Positions 46,883-55,265 of a stretch of 64,000 bases of DNA are shown piece by piece. The stretch comes from Mucilaginibacter sp. UR6-11 (GTDB taxonomy: Bacteria; Bacteroidota; Bacteroidia; Sphingobacteriales; Sphingobacteriaceae), in assembly GCF_020880695.1 (NCBI RefSeq), contig NZ_JAJIWO010000005.1, forward strand, positions 124,001-188,000, in the 5' to 3' direction. A model generated the notes under the pieces. That model was given only the letters and a program-made list of their open reading frames with translations, ran no database searches and was not told the origin of the DNA. Each line of letters opens with the position of its first letter. Position 1 is the first letter of the stretch. The position numbers were made by a program, and so were the translations under genes.

Positions 46883-46888
46883 ACTTGT

Positions 46889-47857
46889 TTACGACCTTTT
46901 TAATATTACGCGCTTCCAGAAATCCTGCATAAAACCCAACCCGTAAGCGGTTAATTGAATAAAGGAAGCCATTACGCTCAAAAATGCAATTTTTACCGAC
47001 TTGTTTTTACTTAATGAGTGAAAAAATATCAAAATAATAATAAGTACGGCAATCACATTACATAAAGTAGCAATTGGCCAGCCAAAAATGTTTGCAATAG
47101 CTGTAAATATTACACCTAAAGTAAATATCGCCGGGAAGAAATGTACCGCCTTAAGCTCGTGGGGGTAAAATTTATAAACATTAATGCGGGCCCTGCCAAA
47201 AAAATGGAGCTGTTTATAAAATTGCAAAAGGCTGGTGCGACGTTTATGGTACACTTTGGCACGTGGTATAAGCCCTATTTTATAGCCCATTGAATGGATA
47301 CGGATGCTATATTCAATGTCTTCGCCTGAGCGGGTGATGATAAAGCCGCCCGCTTTTTCCCATACCTGCCTTGACAGCCCCATATTGAAACTACGCGGAT
47401 GGAACTGGCCTATTCCGTTTTTGTTTCCTCTGATACCGCCGGTGGTGAACGGCGACGTCATGGCATAACTAATGGCTTTTTGGGTAGGGGTAAAGGATGG
47501 GTGTGCTGCATCCGGCCCGCCGTAGGCATCAAGCCAGTTTTCGGCAAGAGCCGTATTAACGATCTCCAGGTAATCTTCGGGGATCAGGCAGTCAGAATCA
47601 AATATGATGAAGTAGTCGCCTGCAGCGCGTTCAAAAGCAAAATTGCGCGCGAAGCCCTGCCCTGCATTTTCTTTTACAAAATATTTTATATCCAGCTGTC
47701 CTGAAAAACTCTTAACAATTTCTTCGGCGTCGTCTGTTGATCCATCCTCAATAACCAGCACCTCAAAGTTTTTGTAACGCTGTAGCGTAAGCGTCTCCAG
47801 CAATTCTTTTATCTCTTGCGGGCGATTGTATAAAGGTATAATGATGGAAAAAAACAT
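46889..47857 (-). CDS. Glycosyltransferase family 2
   Basis: A 322-residue GT-A enzyme: IIIPLYNRPQEIKELLETL, VLVIEDGSTDDAEEIV, then the DxD-like FDSDCLIP and the acceptor-loop GGFIITRSGEDIEYSIRIH (ED motif). The C-terminal part has two or three membrane segments (FFPAIFTLGVIFTAIANIFG, VIAVLIIILIFFHS). It probably adds sugars to a lipid-linked or surface glycan. The leader has an octamer repeat right before the ATG. Confidence 0.92.
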   Translation of the reverse strand: MFFSIIIPLYNRPQEIKELLETLTLQRYKNFEVLVIEDGSTDDAEEIVKSFSGQLDIKYFVKENAGQGFARNFAFERAAGDYFIIFDSDCLIPEDYLEIVNTALAENWLDAYGGPDAAHPSFTPTQKAISYAMTSPFTTGGIRGNKNGIGQFHPRSFNMGLSRQVWEKAGGFIITRSGEDIEYSIRIHSMGYKIGLIPRAKVYHKRRTSLLQFYKQLHFFGRARINVYKFYPHELKAVHFFPAIFTLGVIFTAIANIFGWPIATLCNVIAVLIIILIFFHSLSKNKSVKIAFLSVMASFIQLTAYGLGFMQDFWKRVILKRS

Positions 47858-47865
47858 ATGTTATA

Positions 47866-47899
47866 CAATGTGCAGATATGCAAAAGTGCAAATGTGCAG
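47866..47899 (-). repeat. Octamer tandem array before the glycosyltransferase start
   Basis: On the minus strand, about four degenerate octamers (TTTGCACT, TTTGCATA, TCTGCACA and a partial unit at the far end) end eight bases before the ATG at 47857. Unit order matches the array at 37324. Confidence 0.65.
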
Positions 47900-47976
47900 T
47901 TTTTTTTTAATTGGGATTAAGTTGTTGAAAAATGGCTCGTGTTTATTTGCAGGTCTACACATCATGCCTTTGTGTA

Positions 47977-48930
47977 TCAAATACTATCCTCTATCTGGTA
48001 TTTATTCCGCTCGGGGGCGCTGCGGGCTACCAGTTCGGCAACAAAGCCGGTTAAAAACAACTGCGAACCTATAATTATAGCTACCAACGCAATGTAAAAC
48101 AATGGCTGGGCAGTTATTTCGCGCTGATATTTGATGTGGTGGGCAATATCGTAAAGTTTATCGCTTATTATCCATAAGGCACAAACCGTACCTGCAAAGA
48201 AGCTTAAACTGCCCATAGCACCAAAAAAATGCATTGGGCGTTTGCCGAATTTTCCTACAAAAAATATCGAAAGCAGATCCAGGAAACCATTTATAAAACG
48301 GCTTAACCCAAATTTTGTAACGCCGTATTTGCGGGCACGGTGTTCAACTACCTGCTCGCCAATTTTTGTAAACCCCGCCCATTTGGCTATAACGGGTATA
48401 TAACGGTGCATCTCGCCATACACTTCTATATTTTTAACTACCGCCTTACGGTAAGCCTTAAGGCCGCAGTTAAAATCGTGCAGGTTATTAATGCCCGACA
48501 TTTTACGGGTGGCATAGTTAAATAATTTAGTAGGGACGGTTTTGGTGATCGGGTCATACCGTTTTGCCTTCCAGCCCGATATCAGATCGTATTTTTCTTC
48601 AACTATACGGCGATATAATTCAGGTATCTCATCCGGGCTGTCTTGCAGGTCAGCATCCATCGTTATAATTACGTTGCCCTCTGCAGCGTCAAAACCAACG
48701 TTTAAAGCAGCCGATTTGCCATAGTTGCGCCTAAACTTAATCCCCTTGATAAAAGGATTGTTTAACCGGAGTTTATGGATCATTTCCCACGACCCGTCTG
48801 TGCTGCCATCATCAATCAACACAATCTCGTACAGAAAATTATTTTCATCCATTACCTTGCTTATCCATGAGGTAAGCTCGGGTAATGATTCAACTTCGTT
48901 ATATAAAGGTATTACAACTGATATATCCAT
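47977..48930 (-). CDS. Glycosyltransferase family 2 (DPM1/GtrB-like)
   Basis: A 317-residue polyprenyl-phosphate glycosyltransferase-like enzyme. VVIPLYNEVESLPEL, IVLIDDGSTDGSWEMI, RRNYGKSAALNVGFDAAEGNVIITMDADLQDSPDEIP (the DADLQ metal motif), then FNCGLKAYRK and HRARKYGVTKFGLSRF. Two C-terminal membrane helices (FFGAMGSLSFFAGTVCALWII, LFYIALVAIIIGSQLFLTGFVAELV). It would transfer a sugar to a lipid carrier at the inner membrane. It lies 119 bases from the other GT2. Confidence 0.93.
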   Translation of the reverse strand: MDISVVIPLYNEVESLPELTSWISKVMDENNFLYEIVLIDDGSTDGSWEMIHKLRLNNPFIKGIKFRRNYGKSAALNVGFDAAEGNVIITMDADLQDSPDEIPELYRRIVEEKYDLISGWKAKRYDPITKTVPTKLFNYATRKMSGINNLHDFNCGLKAYRKAVVKNIEVYGEMHRYIPVIAKWAGFTKIGEQVVEHRARKYGVTKFGLSRFINGFLDLLSIFFVGKFGKRPMHFFGAMGSLSFFAGTVCALWIISDKLYDIAHHIKYQREITAQPLFYIALVAIIIGSQLFLTGFVAELVARSAPERNKYQIEDSI

Positions 48931-49009
48931 TTATTGGTGATAGGGCCGGAGCTAGTGCTATTATAAACCCCTGCAAAAATATAAAAAATGTGCATTGATT
49001 TCGCACGGA

Positions 49010-49750
49010 TTAGTCCCAATTATCAAGCAGCGGTTTTTCCCGTTGCGATTCGTGTTTTAAGTCGTCATTATTGAACCACGCGATCCAGCATTGGTGCTTA
49101 TTACTGTATTTAACAAGGGCCTCAACAGCCAGGTTATCAGCTTTATCGTTATCGTAGTCTTCATCCCATACAATTGCCCTCATGTCGTCATATAATCTTA
49201 TCTTCTTGTTATTGCCCTGCCTGGCGGTAGCTCCCTTTGTAACAAGCTTTACTCCACCATCACGCCGGTTATTAAAATCAACCTTAAGTAATGCTAAGCG
49301 CTCTGCAGGCCATTCTTTCCTTTTTAAAAGATAAACCAGGATACTGCCGATCAGCATAGTTACCATACTTGCCAGCCATAGCCAGTAACCTGATCTGTAA
49401 TCGGTTATAAAAGATGATCTGCCGGCCCTGACATCCGTTATTTTGGTAGCCAGCAGGAATGATGCGGCTATTATTGCCGCGGCCAAACTAAAAAGGACTG
49501 TTCGTTGAGGGCTTTTGTTTATAAGCGACCATGCTACCCATAGCAACGGATTGGCATACCACGTTAACCCGGCTACACTCATAATTCCGCCAATAGCGCC
49601 CAGGGCTACAAGGTAAAGGCCCGACCAATGGTCGCCGCATGAGCCGGTAACGCAATAGCATTCGCGGGTTAATGAAATAAGGTATAAACCAATGCTTGTC
49701 GCTAAAGTTATTTTGGCAGCTGTTACATACGGTCTGGTTTTCATCGTCAT
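49010..49750 (-). CDS. Hypothetical membrane protein
   Basis: A 246-residue protein with an N-terminal membrane segment (ITLATSIGLYLISL), a Cys-rich loop (ECYCVTGSCGDHWSG) and three further helices (LYLVALGAIGGIMSVAGLTWY, VLFSLAAAIIAASFLLATKI, LWLASMVTMLIGSILVYLL). The C-terminal 90 residues are soluble and charged (WDEDYDNDKADNLAVEALVKY, CWIAWFNNDD). I know no family. An alternative start would drop the first two residues only. Confidence 0.68.
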   Translation of the reverse strand: MTMKTRPYVTAAKITLATSIGLYLISLTRECYCVTGSCGDHWSGLYLVALGAIGGIMSVAGLTWYANPLLWVAWSLINKSPQRTVLFSLAAAIIAASFLLATKITDVRAGRSSFITDYRSGYWLWLASMVTMLIGSILVYLLKRKEWPAERLALLKVDFNNRRDGGVKLVTKGATARQGNNKKIRLYDDMRAIVWDEDYDNDKADNLAVEALVKYSNKHQCWIAWFNNDDLKHESQREKPLLDNWD

Positions 49751-49901
49751 TTATAGTCACACAAAATAACAAGAAATATTACTTTATAACATGCAGGCGA
49801 AATCAACTTTTAAATACTTATTCAGTGTATTAATTGTCAGCGTCTTAATAATCAGTGCGGGTTATAAATACCGGGTAATCAGGTCATTCAAAGTAACCCG
49901 G

Positions 49902-50492
49902 TTAATCAAATTGGTTTTGCAGGCGGATAAGGCGGTCAATCATCAGGTTAAGCTTATCCTGCTCGCTTTTTACAAACCGGCCCCTGATATAAAAAGTAGA
50001 AAATAAGATGAAGGCAAAATAAACAGCGTAGGCCACTATTTTAAAACCTGTAGAAGTATTTTGCAGCACCTCATAAAAATAGAGTAACAGGCCTGTATTT
50101 ATTGAAAATACGTATAGGTAAAACATCCATCCATAAACTTCGGCTCGGTTTTTTTGATATTCTTTAAGGCTCTGCAGATAGTCGGCAGGGTTAATGGTTC
50201 TATCCTGTTTACTAATGATGCGGTAATCGCGCAACATCATCATCAAGGATAAAATAATAGTAATAAGTATGATGATTATCCCCAGGTAAGTTATCCATGA
50301 GTTAAAGACAAAAAACAACAGCACTGCAAACAAGCCCGCAAAAGAAATGGTCATACTGGTAATATTCCACAGCAATTTCCTGCTCAGGGCGCTCATCCCT
50401 TTCTTTACCTGTTTCAGCACATCATCCACTGAAAGCTGATCCTTCTTTGGCTGTTCCTGCCAGACCGACATTAAATGATCAAAGTCTTTCAT
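49902..50492 (-). CDS. Membrane protein paired with an ECF sigma factor
   Basis: A 196-residue protein with a charged N-terminal segment (DFDHLMSVWQEQPKKDQLSVDDVLKQVKKG) followed by four membrane helices (ITSMTISFAGLFAVLLFFVFN, YLGIIIILITIILSLMMML, FYLYVFSINTGLLLYFYE, VAYAVYFAFILFSTFYI). It overlaps the upstream sigma gene by 14 bases. It could be the anti-sigma partner, but there is no recognisable anti-sigma zinc motif; that function is an inference from context. Confidence 0.72.
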   Translation of the reverse strand: MKDFDHLMSVWQEQPKKDQLSVDDVLKQVKKGMSALSRKLLWNITSMTISFAGLFAVLLFFVFNSWITYLGIIIILITIILSLMMMLRDYRIISKQDRTINPADYLQSLKEYQKNRAEVYGWMFYLYVFSINTGLLLYFYEVLQNTSTGFKIVAYAVYFAFILFSTFYIRGRFVKSEQDKLNLMIDRLIRLQNQFD

Positions 50493-50976
50493 ATTGATTA
50501 TATAATTCTGTCAATTTCTGTTTAATACGGAAAATCTTCACCCGCAGATTTCCATCCGATATCCCCGATATTTCTGCTATTTCAGGATATGGCATTTCGT
50601 CAAGCACCATCGTTATTATAATTCTTTCTGACTCCTCTAACTTCGATATACACTTATATAATAAAGCAACCTGCTCATTTTTGTCAGAAACCTCTTCCAT
50701 TTTGGTTTCGGCTATCTGTGGGGTAAGCTCATCCTTTGCCTGGCGTTTTTCAGATCTGAGATACGTCAAACAGGTGTTTACCGCAATCCGGTATATCCAG
50801 GTTGATATCATCGCCTGATTACGGAACTTATCCAGGTTTTGCCAAACTTTTAAAAATGTTTCTTGTAAAAGGTCGTTCGCAGCATCATCATCCCCGGTAT
50901 AGCTATAGCACAAATGGAATATTTTCTTTGAATTAGCTTCAAATATTTGCTTAAAGACAATCTCCTTTTCGGCCAC
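50479..50976 (-). CDS. ECF-type RNA polymerase sigma factor
   Basis: A 165-residue sigma-70 family factor. Region 2 has FEANSKKIFHLCYSYTGDDDAANDLLQETFLKVWQNLDKFRNQAMISTWIYRIAVNTCLTYLR. Region 4 has LEESERIIITMVLDEMPYPEIAEISGISDGNLRVKIFRIKQKL, a helix-turn-helix for -35 recognition. It is followed by a membrane protein gene with a 14-base overlap, as in sigma/anti-sigma pairs. Confidence 0.95.
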   Translation of the reverse strand: MAEKEIVFKQIFEANSKKIFHLCYSYTGDDDAANDLLQETFLKVWQNLDKFRNQAMISTWIYRIAVNTCLTYLRSEKRQAKDELTPQIAETKMEEVSDKNEQVALLYKCISKLEESERIIITMVLDEMPYPEIAEISGISDGNLRVKIFRIKQKLTELYNQYERL

Positions 50977-51020
50977 AGTTATAGGTCACTTTTTATTTAG
51001 ATGCAAAGATAAGCGTATTG

Positions 51021-51548
51021 TTACAACAAGTAATCGTTCCTATTAAACCAGCTTAACTTTTTTGCGGCATCTTCCAGCATCAGGTTGTAGTCATTAACGT
51101 AATCAAACTGCAGCTCTTCGTGTAATTTACCAACCGCTACGCGCACTTTTTCAATCTGCCGCACTAAAATAAGCCGTAAGGGTTTGTAAGGTGTCCGGCT
51201 ATCGGCATACTGGATATAGTTGTTGCAAAAGTTTATTAACAATTCAATCTCCGCTTCTTTTGATGCGATGAATTTAACGTATTTACCTATCAGCCTTAAA
51301 ATTTTACGTAGGTATTTTGCGGCATCATAGCTTCGCACCGGCAGCTGGCTAAACATAAAACCAACCTCGGCCTTTACTTTCTCAATAAACGCGGATTGGT
51401 TATCGGCTTCAAACAATAAATAGGCCAACAGTTCTTTATTCTCTTTTTTATGCCTCGCCAAACGCAGGCACAGATCTGCTATTTGCAGGCCTGATAAGTG
51501 CTGTAATTCTTTTTTTATATCCTGTAAGCCATAAGTGGCTGTGCTCAT
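51021..51548 (-). CDS. Hypothetical helical protein
   Basis: A 175-residue, probably all-helical cytoplasmic protein (LQDIKKELQHLSGLQIADLCLRLARHKKENKELLAYLLFEADN, RSYDAAKYLRKILRLIGKYVKFIASKEAEIELLINFC). No family or motif known to me. It lies divergently 66 bases from the symporter gene. Confidence 0.7.
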   Translation of the reverse strand: MSTATYGLQDIKKELQHLSGLQIADLCLRLARHKKENKELLAYLLFEADNQSAFIEKVKAEVGFMFSQLPVRSYDAAKYLRKILRLIGKYVKFIASKEAEIELLINFCNNYIQYADSRTPYKPLRLILVRQIEKVRVAVGKLHEELQFDYVNDYNLMLEDAAKKLSWFNRNDYLL

Positions 51549-51614
51549 GTTATTGAATTTATATTTTTAGCAAAATAGTAAATAGTTGTAGCTTCGCACC
51601 GTTATATTATATAA

Positions 51615-53009
51615 ATGAAAAAAAACAAGCTTACGTTTTACATTTTTATCGCGCTTATTTTAGGTGTGATCGTTGGCTACATCTATAATGTATCTGTAAT
51701 TACTGCTTACAATAACAAAATTAATGCCGCAGAAACCGCAATCAAGGTTATTGATAATAAGTTGGTTTTGATAAAAGACACCACTTCGGTTAACTATAAA
51801 GATCTGCAGGCGCAGCGAATATCCCAGGCTAAAATCCGTAAACTAAATGATGGCATACGTGAAGGTAAAGTACAATACTTTACTATTTTAAGTGATATAT
51901 TTTTACGATTAATAAAGATGATTGTGGCGCCGCTGGTGTTCACCACGTTGGTTGTTGGTGTTGCCAAAGTTGGCGATATAAAGGCTGTGGGCCGTATTGG
52001 CGGTAAAACGCTGCTTTGGTTTTTAAGCGCAACGCTGGTGTCGTTATTATTGGGCATGGTACTGGTTAATTTATTTGAACCGGGCCGCGAAATGCACCTG
52101 ATGTTACCTGACAGCCATTTAGGTACCGAAATACAAAGGACGGCTCTTTCTTTAAAAGACTTCATCAGTCATGTTTTTCCGAAGAGTTTTTTCGAGTCGA
52201 TGTCAAACAACGAGATATTGCAGATTGTGGTATTTGCCTTGTTTTTTGGTGTTGCAACTGCCGCAATAGGCGAGAAGGGTGAGATTGTGGTAAAGGCATT
52301 TGATGCTATAGCGCATGTTATCCTGAAAATTACCGGTTACGTGATGATGCTGGCGCCCTTCGCCGTATTTGGCGCAATTACAGCCATAGTCGCTAAACAG
52401 GGATTGGGTATATTGTCAACCTATGCCATATTTATCGGCGAATTTTATTTCTCACTCATCATACTATGGGCGGCCATTATCCTGGCGGGGTTTTTCGTAT
52501 TAAAGGGCCGCGTGTTTAAACTGGTTAACAGTATAAAGGATGCCATGTTGGTAGCGTTTGGTACCTCAACCAGCGAAGCAGCTTATCCACGGGTGTTAAT
52601 TGAAATGGAACGCTTTGGCTGCAGTAACAAAATTGTAAGTTTTGTATTGCCGCTTGGCTATTCATTTAACCTGGACGGCTCTATGATGTATATGACGTTC
52701 GCTTCCTTGTTTTTAGCCCAGGCTTACAATATTCACCTTTCATTTGCCCAGCAGCTTGTTATGTTGTTAACTTTAATGTTAACCAGTAAGGGCATTGCCG
52801 GTGTGCCGCGTGCGTCGCTGGTAGTAATAGCGGGTACAATAGCGATGTTTAATATCCCCGAAGCCGGATTGGCATTGTTGATCGGGATTGACCCATTGTT
52901 AGACATGGGCAGATCGGCCACCAACGTTTTAGGCAATGCGATGGCTACGGCAGTAGTAAGTAAGTGGGAGGGCGAATTGACGGAAGGCAACCCTATCGTT
53001 ATAGAATAA
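51615..53009 (+). CDS. Dicarboxylate/amino acid:cation symporter (DAACS)
   Basis: A 464-residue membrane transporter of the GltP/DctA family. Conserved parts: LIKMIVAPLVFTTLVVGVAKVGD, the serine-rich FGTSTSEAAYPRVLIEMERFG loop (HP1 equivalent), LPLGYSFNLDGSMMYMTFASLFLAQ and LTSKGIAGVPRASLVVIAGTI, with MGRSATNVLGNAMA at the substrate site. The loop between helix 1 and helix 2 is extended by some 50 residues (roughly 30-85), charged and probably coiled. Substrate (glutamate, aspartate or C4-dicarboxylates) not set by sequence. Confidence 0.93.
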   Translation: MKKNKLTFYIFIALILGVIVGYIYNVSVITAYNNKINAAETAIKVIDNKLVLIKDTTSVNYKDLQAQRISQAKIRKLNDGIREGKVQYFTILSDIFLRLIKMIVAPLVFTTLVVGVAKVGDIKAVGRIGGKTLLWFLSATLVSLLLGMVLVNLFEPGREMHLMLPDSHLGTEIQRTALSLKDFISHVFPKSFFESMSNNEILQIVVFALFFGVATAAIGEKGEIVVKAFDAIAHVILKITGYVMMLAPFAVFGAITAIVAKQGLGILSTYAIFIGEFYFSLIILWAAIILAGFFVLKGRVFKLVNSIKDAMLVAFGTSTSEAAYPRVLIEMERFGCSNKIVSFVLPLGYSFNLDGSMMYMTFASLFLAQAYNIHLSFAQQLVMLLTLMLTSKGIAGVPRASLVVIAGTIAMFNIPEAGLALLIGIDPLLDMGRSATNVLGNAMATAVVSKWEGELTEGNPIVIE

Positions 53010-53010
53010 T

Positions 53011-53034
53011 CAATAATTCAATAATTCAATAATT
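53011..53034 (+). repeat. CAATAATT octamer repeat (3 copies) before a start codon
   Basis: Three perfect tandem CAATAATT units begin one base after the symporter stop and end seven bases before the ATG at 53042. Confidence 0.75.
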
Positions 53035-53041
53035 AATTTAT

Positions 53042-53545
53042 ATGTTATCTAACTCAAAAAAAATATTCCTCGCTGTCAGTATAATCGTTCCGTTTTTGTT
53101 CTACTGTATTTATTATTATGGCATGATGTTAAAAAACGCACCTTATAAGTTTACAGAGTTTGATTCTATGAACATCCAATACGGCAACCGGGATAGCCTG
53201 ATCAATAAATATGATTCAAAAACCGGAAATTACCAATATTTGAACAACCGCGATTCATTGGTTAAAAAGCATTTGCACCTTAATCAAAAGGACCTGTTGT
53301 ATTTGCACCGTAAAGCTGCTGATCTGGGTTTCTGGGATTTTCCTGCTAATGAAACCGGCGACAGTTTAAAAAACGGCCCCCAGCCGTTGCGTTATATTAT
53401 CGAGTTTAAATATAAACGTAAAAGTAAAAAGGTGGTGTTTGATGCCAATTTTAACGGCGACCCAAGGTTGGTGGACGCCAACCAGCGCCTGATAAAGGAA
53501 ATAACGCAGGTTTTGGAGACTGAAGAGGCTAATCAGAAAAAATAG
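53042..53545 (+). CDS. Hypothetical membrane-anchored protein
   Basis: A 167-residue protein with an N-terminal membrane anchor (FLAVSIIVPFLFYCIYYYGMML) and a soluble domain of about 135 residues with many Asp, Lys and Tyr. No family known. It is six bases from the TPR gene and may share a transcript. The leader is a CAATAATT repeat. Confidence 0.68.
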   Translation: MLSNSKKIFLAVSIIVPFLFYCIYYYGMMLKNAPYKFTEFDSMNIQYGNRDSLINKYDSKTGNYQYLNNRDSLVKKHLHLNQKDLLYLHRKAADLGFWDFPANETGDSLKNGPQPLRYIIEFKYKRKSKKVVFDANFNGDPRLVDANQRLIKEITQVLETEEANQKK

Positions 53546-53551
53546 TCATAG

Positions 53552-54238
53552 ATGAAAAGCTTTTTGTTATTGCCTGCCCTCTTAATTTCTTTTTCTTCAT
53601 TTGCACAGCAATTTAATTATACGCAATGGAAAGAAGAAGCTAAAACCGAGATTAACTTAATACCCGAGTATGGAAATGTTGCAAAAACCAAGGGGCAATT
53701 AGCCGAAGACGATACCTTTATTAAACTTTGCCTAAAAGAGGACGGAACTTACCGGAAAGCATCCGAGCATATGGTTCAGCTGGGCTTTAAGTATTTATAT
53801 CAGAGTGATATTAAAACAGCGATGCGCCGCTTTAATCAAGCATGGTTGCTTGATCATCAAAACGAGAATGTATATTGGGGTTTTGGTGCAATATATTTTT
53901 CATTTAATGACTATGATGAGGCTTTAAAGCAATTAGACAAAGGTCTTGCCATCAACCCTAACAGTTCAAACATCCTCACTGATAAAGCCACTATTTATAC
54001 GGGATATTTTGTGATTAAACACGATAAGAACGATTTAAATAATGCTATTAACTTGTTTACTAAATCATATAAAATGGATCCGGTTAATCAAAATACATTG
54101 TTTAAACTGTCAGTAGCTTACTTTTATAAACAAGATTGCGTTAACGCCTTAAAATATTATAATGAGTGCGACAAGCTTGGCGGGCAACCAATTCCACCAG
54201 GGTATGCTGATGCATTGAAAAAGCAATGCGAAAAGTAA
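53552..54238 (+). CDS. Tetratricopeptide-repeat protein
   Basis: A 228-residue exported protein (signal LLLPALLISFSSFAQQ). TPR-like units appear at about 90-125 (YLYQSDIKTAMRRFNQAWLLDHQNENVYWGFGAIYFSFNDYDEALKQLDKGLAINPNSSNIL), 140-175 (NAINLFTKSYKMDPVNQNTLFKLS) and a partial one at the end. A scaffold or adaptor role in the periplasm is the usual inference. Confidence 0.8.
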   Translation: MKSFLLLPALLISFSSFAQQFNYTQWKEEAKTEINLIPEYGNVAKTKGQLAEDDTFIKLCLKEDGTYRKASEHMVQLGFKYLYQSDIKTAMRRFNQAWLLDHQNENVYWGFGAIYFSFNDYDEALKQLDKGLAINPNSSNILTDKATIYTGYFVIKHDKNDLNNAINLFTKSYKMDPVNQNTLFKLSVAYFYKQDCVNALKYYNECDKLGGQPIPPGYADALKKQCEK

Positions 54239-54250
54239 TTGAGAACGTTG

Positions 54251-54281
54251 TTGCATATTGAAAATGTAATTCCTATATTTG
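54251..54281 (+). promoter_or_regulatory. rplU promoter
   Basis: TTG (54251-54253), 20 bases, TATATTTG (54274-54281): full fit to the Bacteroidota promoter pattern, 33 bases before rplU. Confidence 0.7.
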
Positions 54282-54314
54282 CACCTCGAATTTTAAAACA
54301 TTAATTAACAAACC

Positions 54315-54623
54315 ATGTACGCAATAGTAAGTATAGCAGGACAGCAATTTAAAGTTGCTAAAGACCAGCAGATCTTTGTACACAGATTACAAGGTGACGA
54401 GGGCGCTAGTATTGAATTTGACAATGTGTTGTTAGGAGAAAACGAAGGTAAATTCAAATTAGGAACTGATTTGAAAAGCGCTAAGGTATCTGCTACGATC
54501 CTGTCTCATTTAAAAGGTGATAAAGTAATAATCTTCAAAAAGAAAAGAAGAAAAGGTTACAAAAAGAAAAACGGTCACCGTCAGCAATTTACCAAGATCC
54601 AGATCACCGGTATCACTTTATAA
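54315..54623 (+). CDS. rplU: 50S ribosomal protein L21
   Basis: A 102-residue L21 with MYAIVSIAGQQFKVAKDQQIFVHRL at the N-terminus and the basic KVIIFKKKRRKGYKKKNGHRQQFTKIQI end that binds 23S rRNA. It is the first gene of the usual rplU-rpmA operon, with a clear promoter. Confidence 0.97.
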   Translation: MYAIVSIAGQQFKVAKDQQIFVHRLQGDEGASIEFDNVLLGENEGKFKLGTDLKSAKVSATILSHLKGDKVIIFKKKRRKGYKKKNGHRQQFTKIQITGITL

Positions 54624-54674
54624 TCAGATTTTTAAAACGATCAGCCGAAAGGCCGGTCATAAAAATATAAGAAA

Positions 54675-55127
54675 ATGGCACACAAAAAAGGGGCCGGTAG
54701 TTCAAGAAACGGCCGCGAGTCACATAGCAAACGTTTAGGTATCAAGATATTTGGTGGTCAGCCGGCAATAGCAGGTAACATCATCGTACGTCAGCGTGGT
54801 ACAAAACACAATCCGGGCCTTAACGTAGGTATCGGCAGAGACCATACTTTATTTGCTTTGACGGCAGGTAATGTAGTTTTCAAAAAGAAAGCTGATAACC
54901 GTTCATACGTATCAGTTATTCCTTTTGCAACTGCACCTGTGGCAGAAGATGCCGCACCGGCACCTAAAGCAAAAGCAGCCGCTAAACCGGTTGCTGAAAA
55001 AGCAACGGCGGTTGTAGCAGAAACTGAAGCAGCTCCGGCGGCTGAAGAAGCAGCACCAAAAGTAAAAAAAGCAGCAGCTCCTAAAAAGAAAGCCGCTGAT
55101 ACTGAAGAAGCACCTGCAGCTGAGTAA
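54675..55127 (+). CDS. rpmA: 50S ribosomal protein L27 with long Ala/Lys/Glu tail
   Basis: Starts with the canonical [47 protein letters not shown] and ends its core near residue 87 ([17 protein letters not shown]). L27 is normally 84-90 residues and its N-terminus reaches the peptidyl-transferase centre. Here about 60 further residues follow, rich in Ala, Lys, Glu, Pro ([24 protein letters not shown]..., ending [11 protein letters not shown]). The stop lies before a terminator, with no sign of frameshift. The tail would be exposed at the ribosome surface; function unknown. Confidence 0.95.
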   Translation: MAHKKGAGSSRNGRESHSKRLGIKIFGGQPAIAGNIIVRQRGTKHNPGLNVGIGRDHTLFALTAGNVVFKKKADNRSYVSVIPFATAPVAEDAAPAPKAKAAAKPVAEKATAVVAETEAAPAAEEAAPKVKKAAAPKKKAADTEEAPAAE

Positions 55128-55146
55128 TTAGCAACGCGATAAGATA

Positions 55147-55182
55147 AAAGGCCTGTATCAATTTGATACAGGCCTTTTTTTT
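55147..55182 (+). terminator. Terminator after rpmA
   Basis: AAAGGCCTGTATCAA and TTGATACAGGCCTTT form a long perfect stem, followed by a T-run. Confidence 0.9.
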
Positions 55183-55265
55183 GCGATTTTTAATCGTTTT
55201 TAAAATGCAACGCAGGTTATATACAGGTTTATTAATATGTTTGGATAGTATAGTCCTAATCCACC

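Noticed and set aside
49791..50006. 71-codon plus-strand frame with a hydrophobic start
   Set aside because: It overlaps about half of the minus-strand sigma-partner gene and has no own promoter; the partner gene is much better supported.
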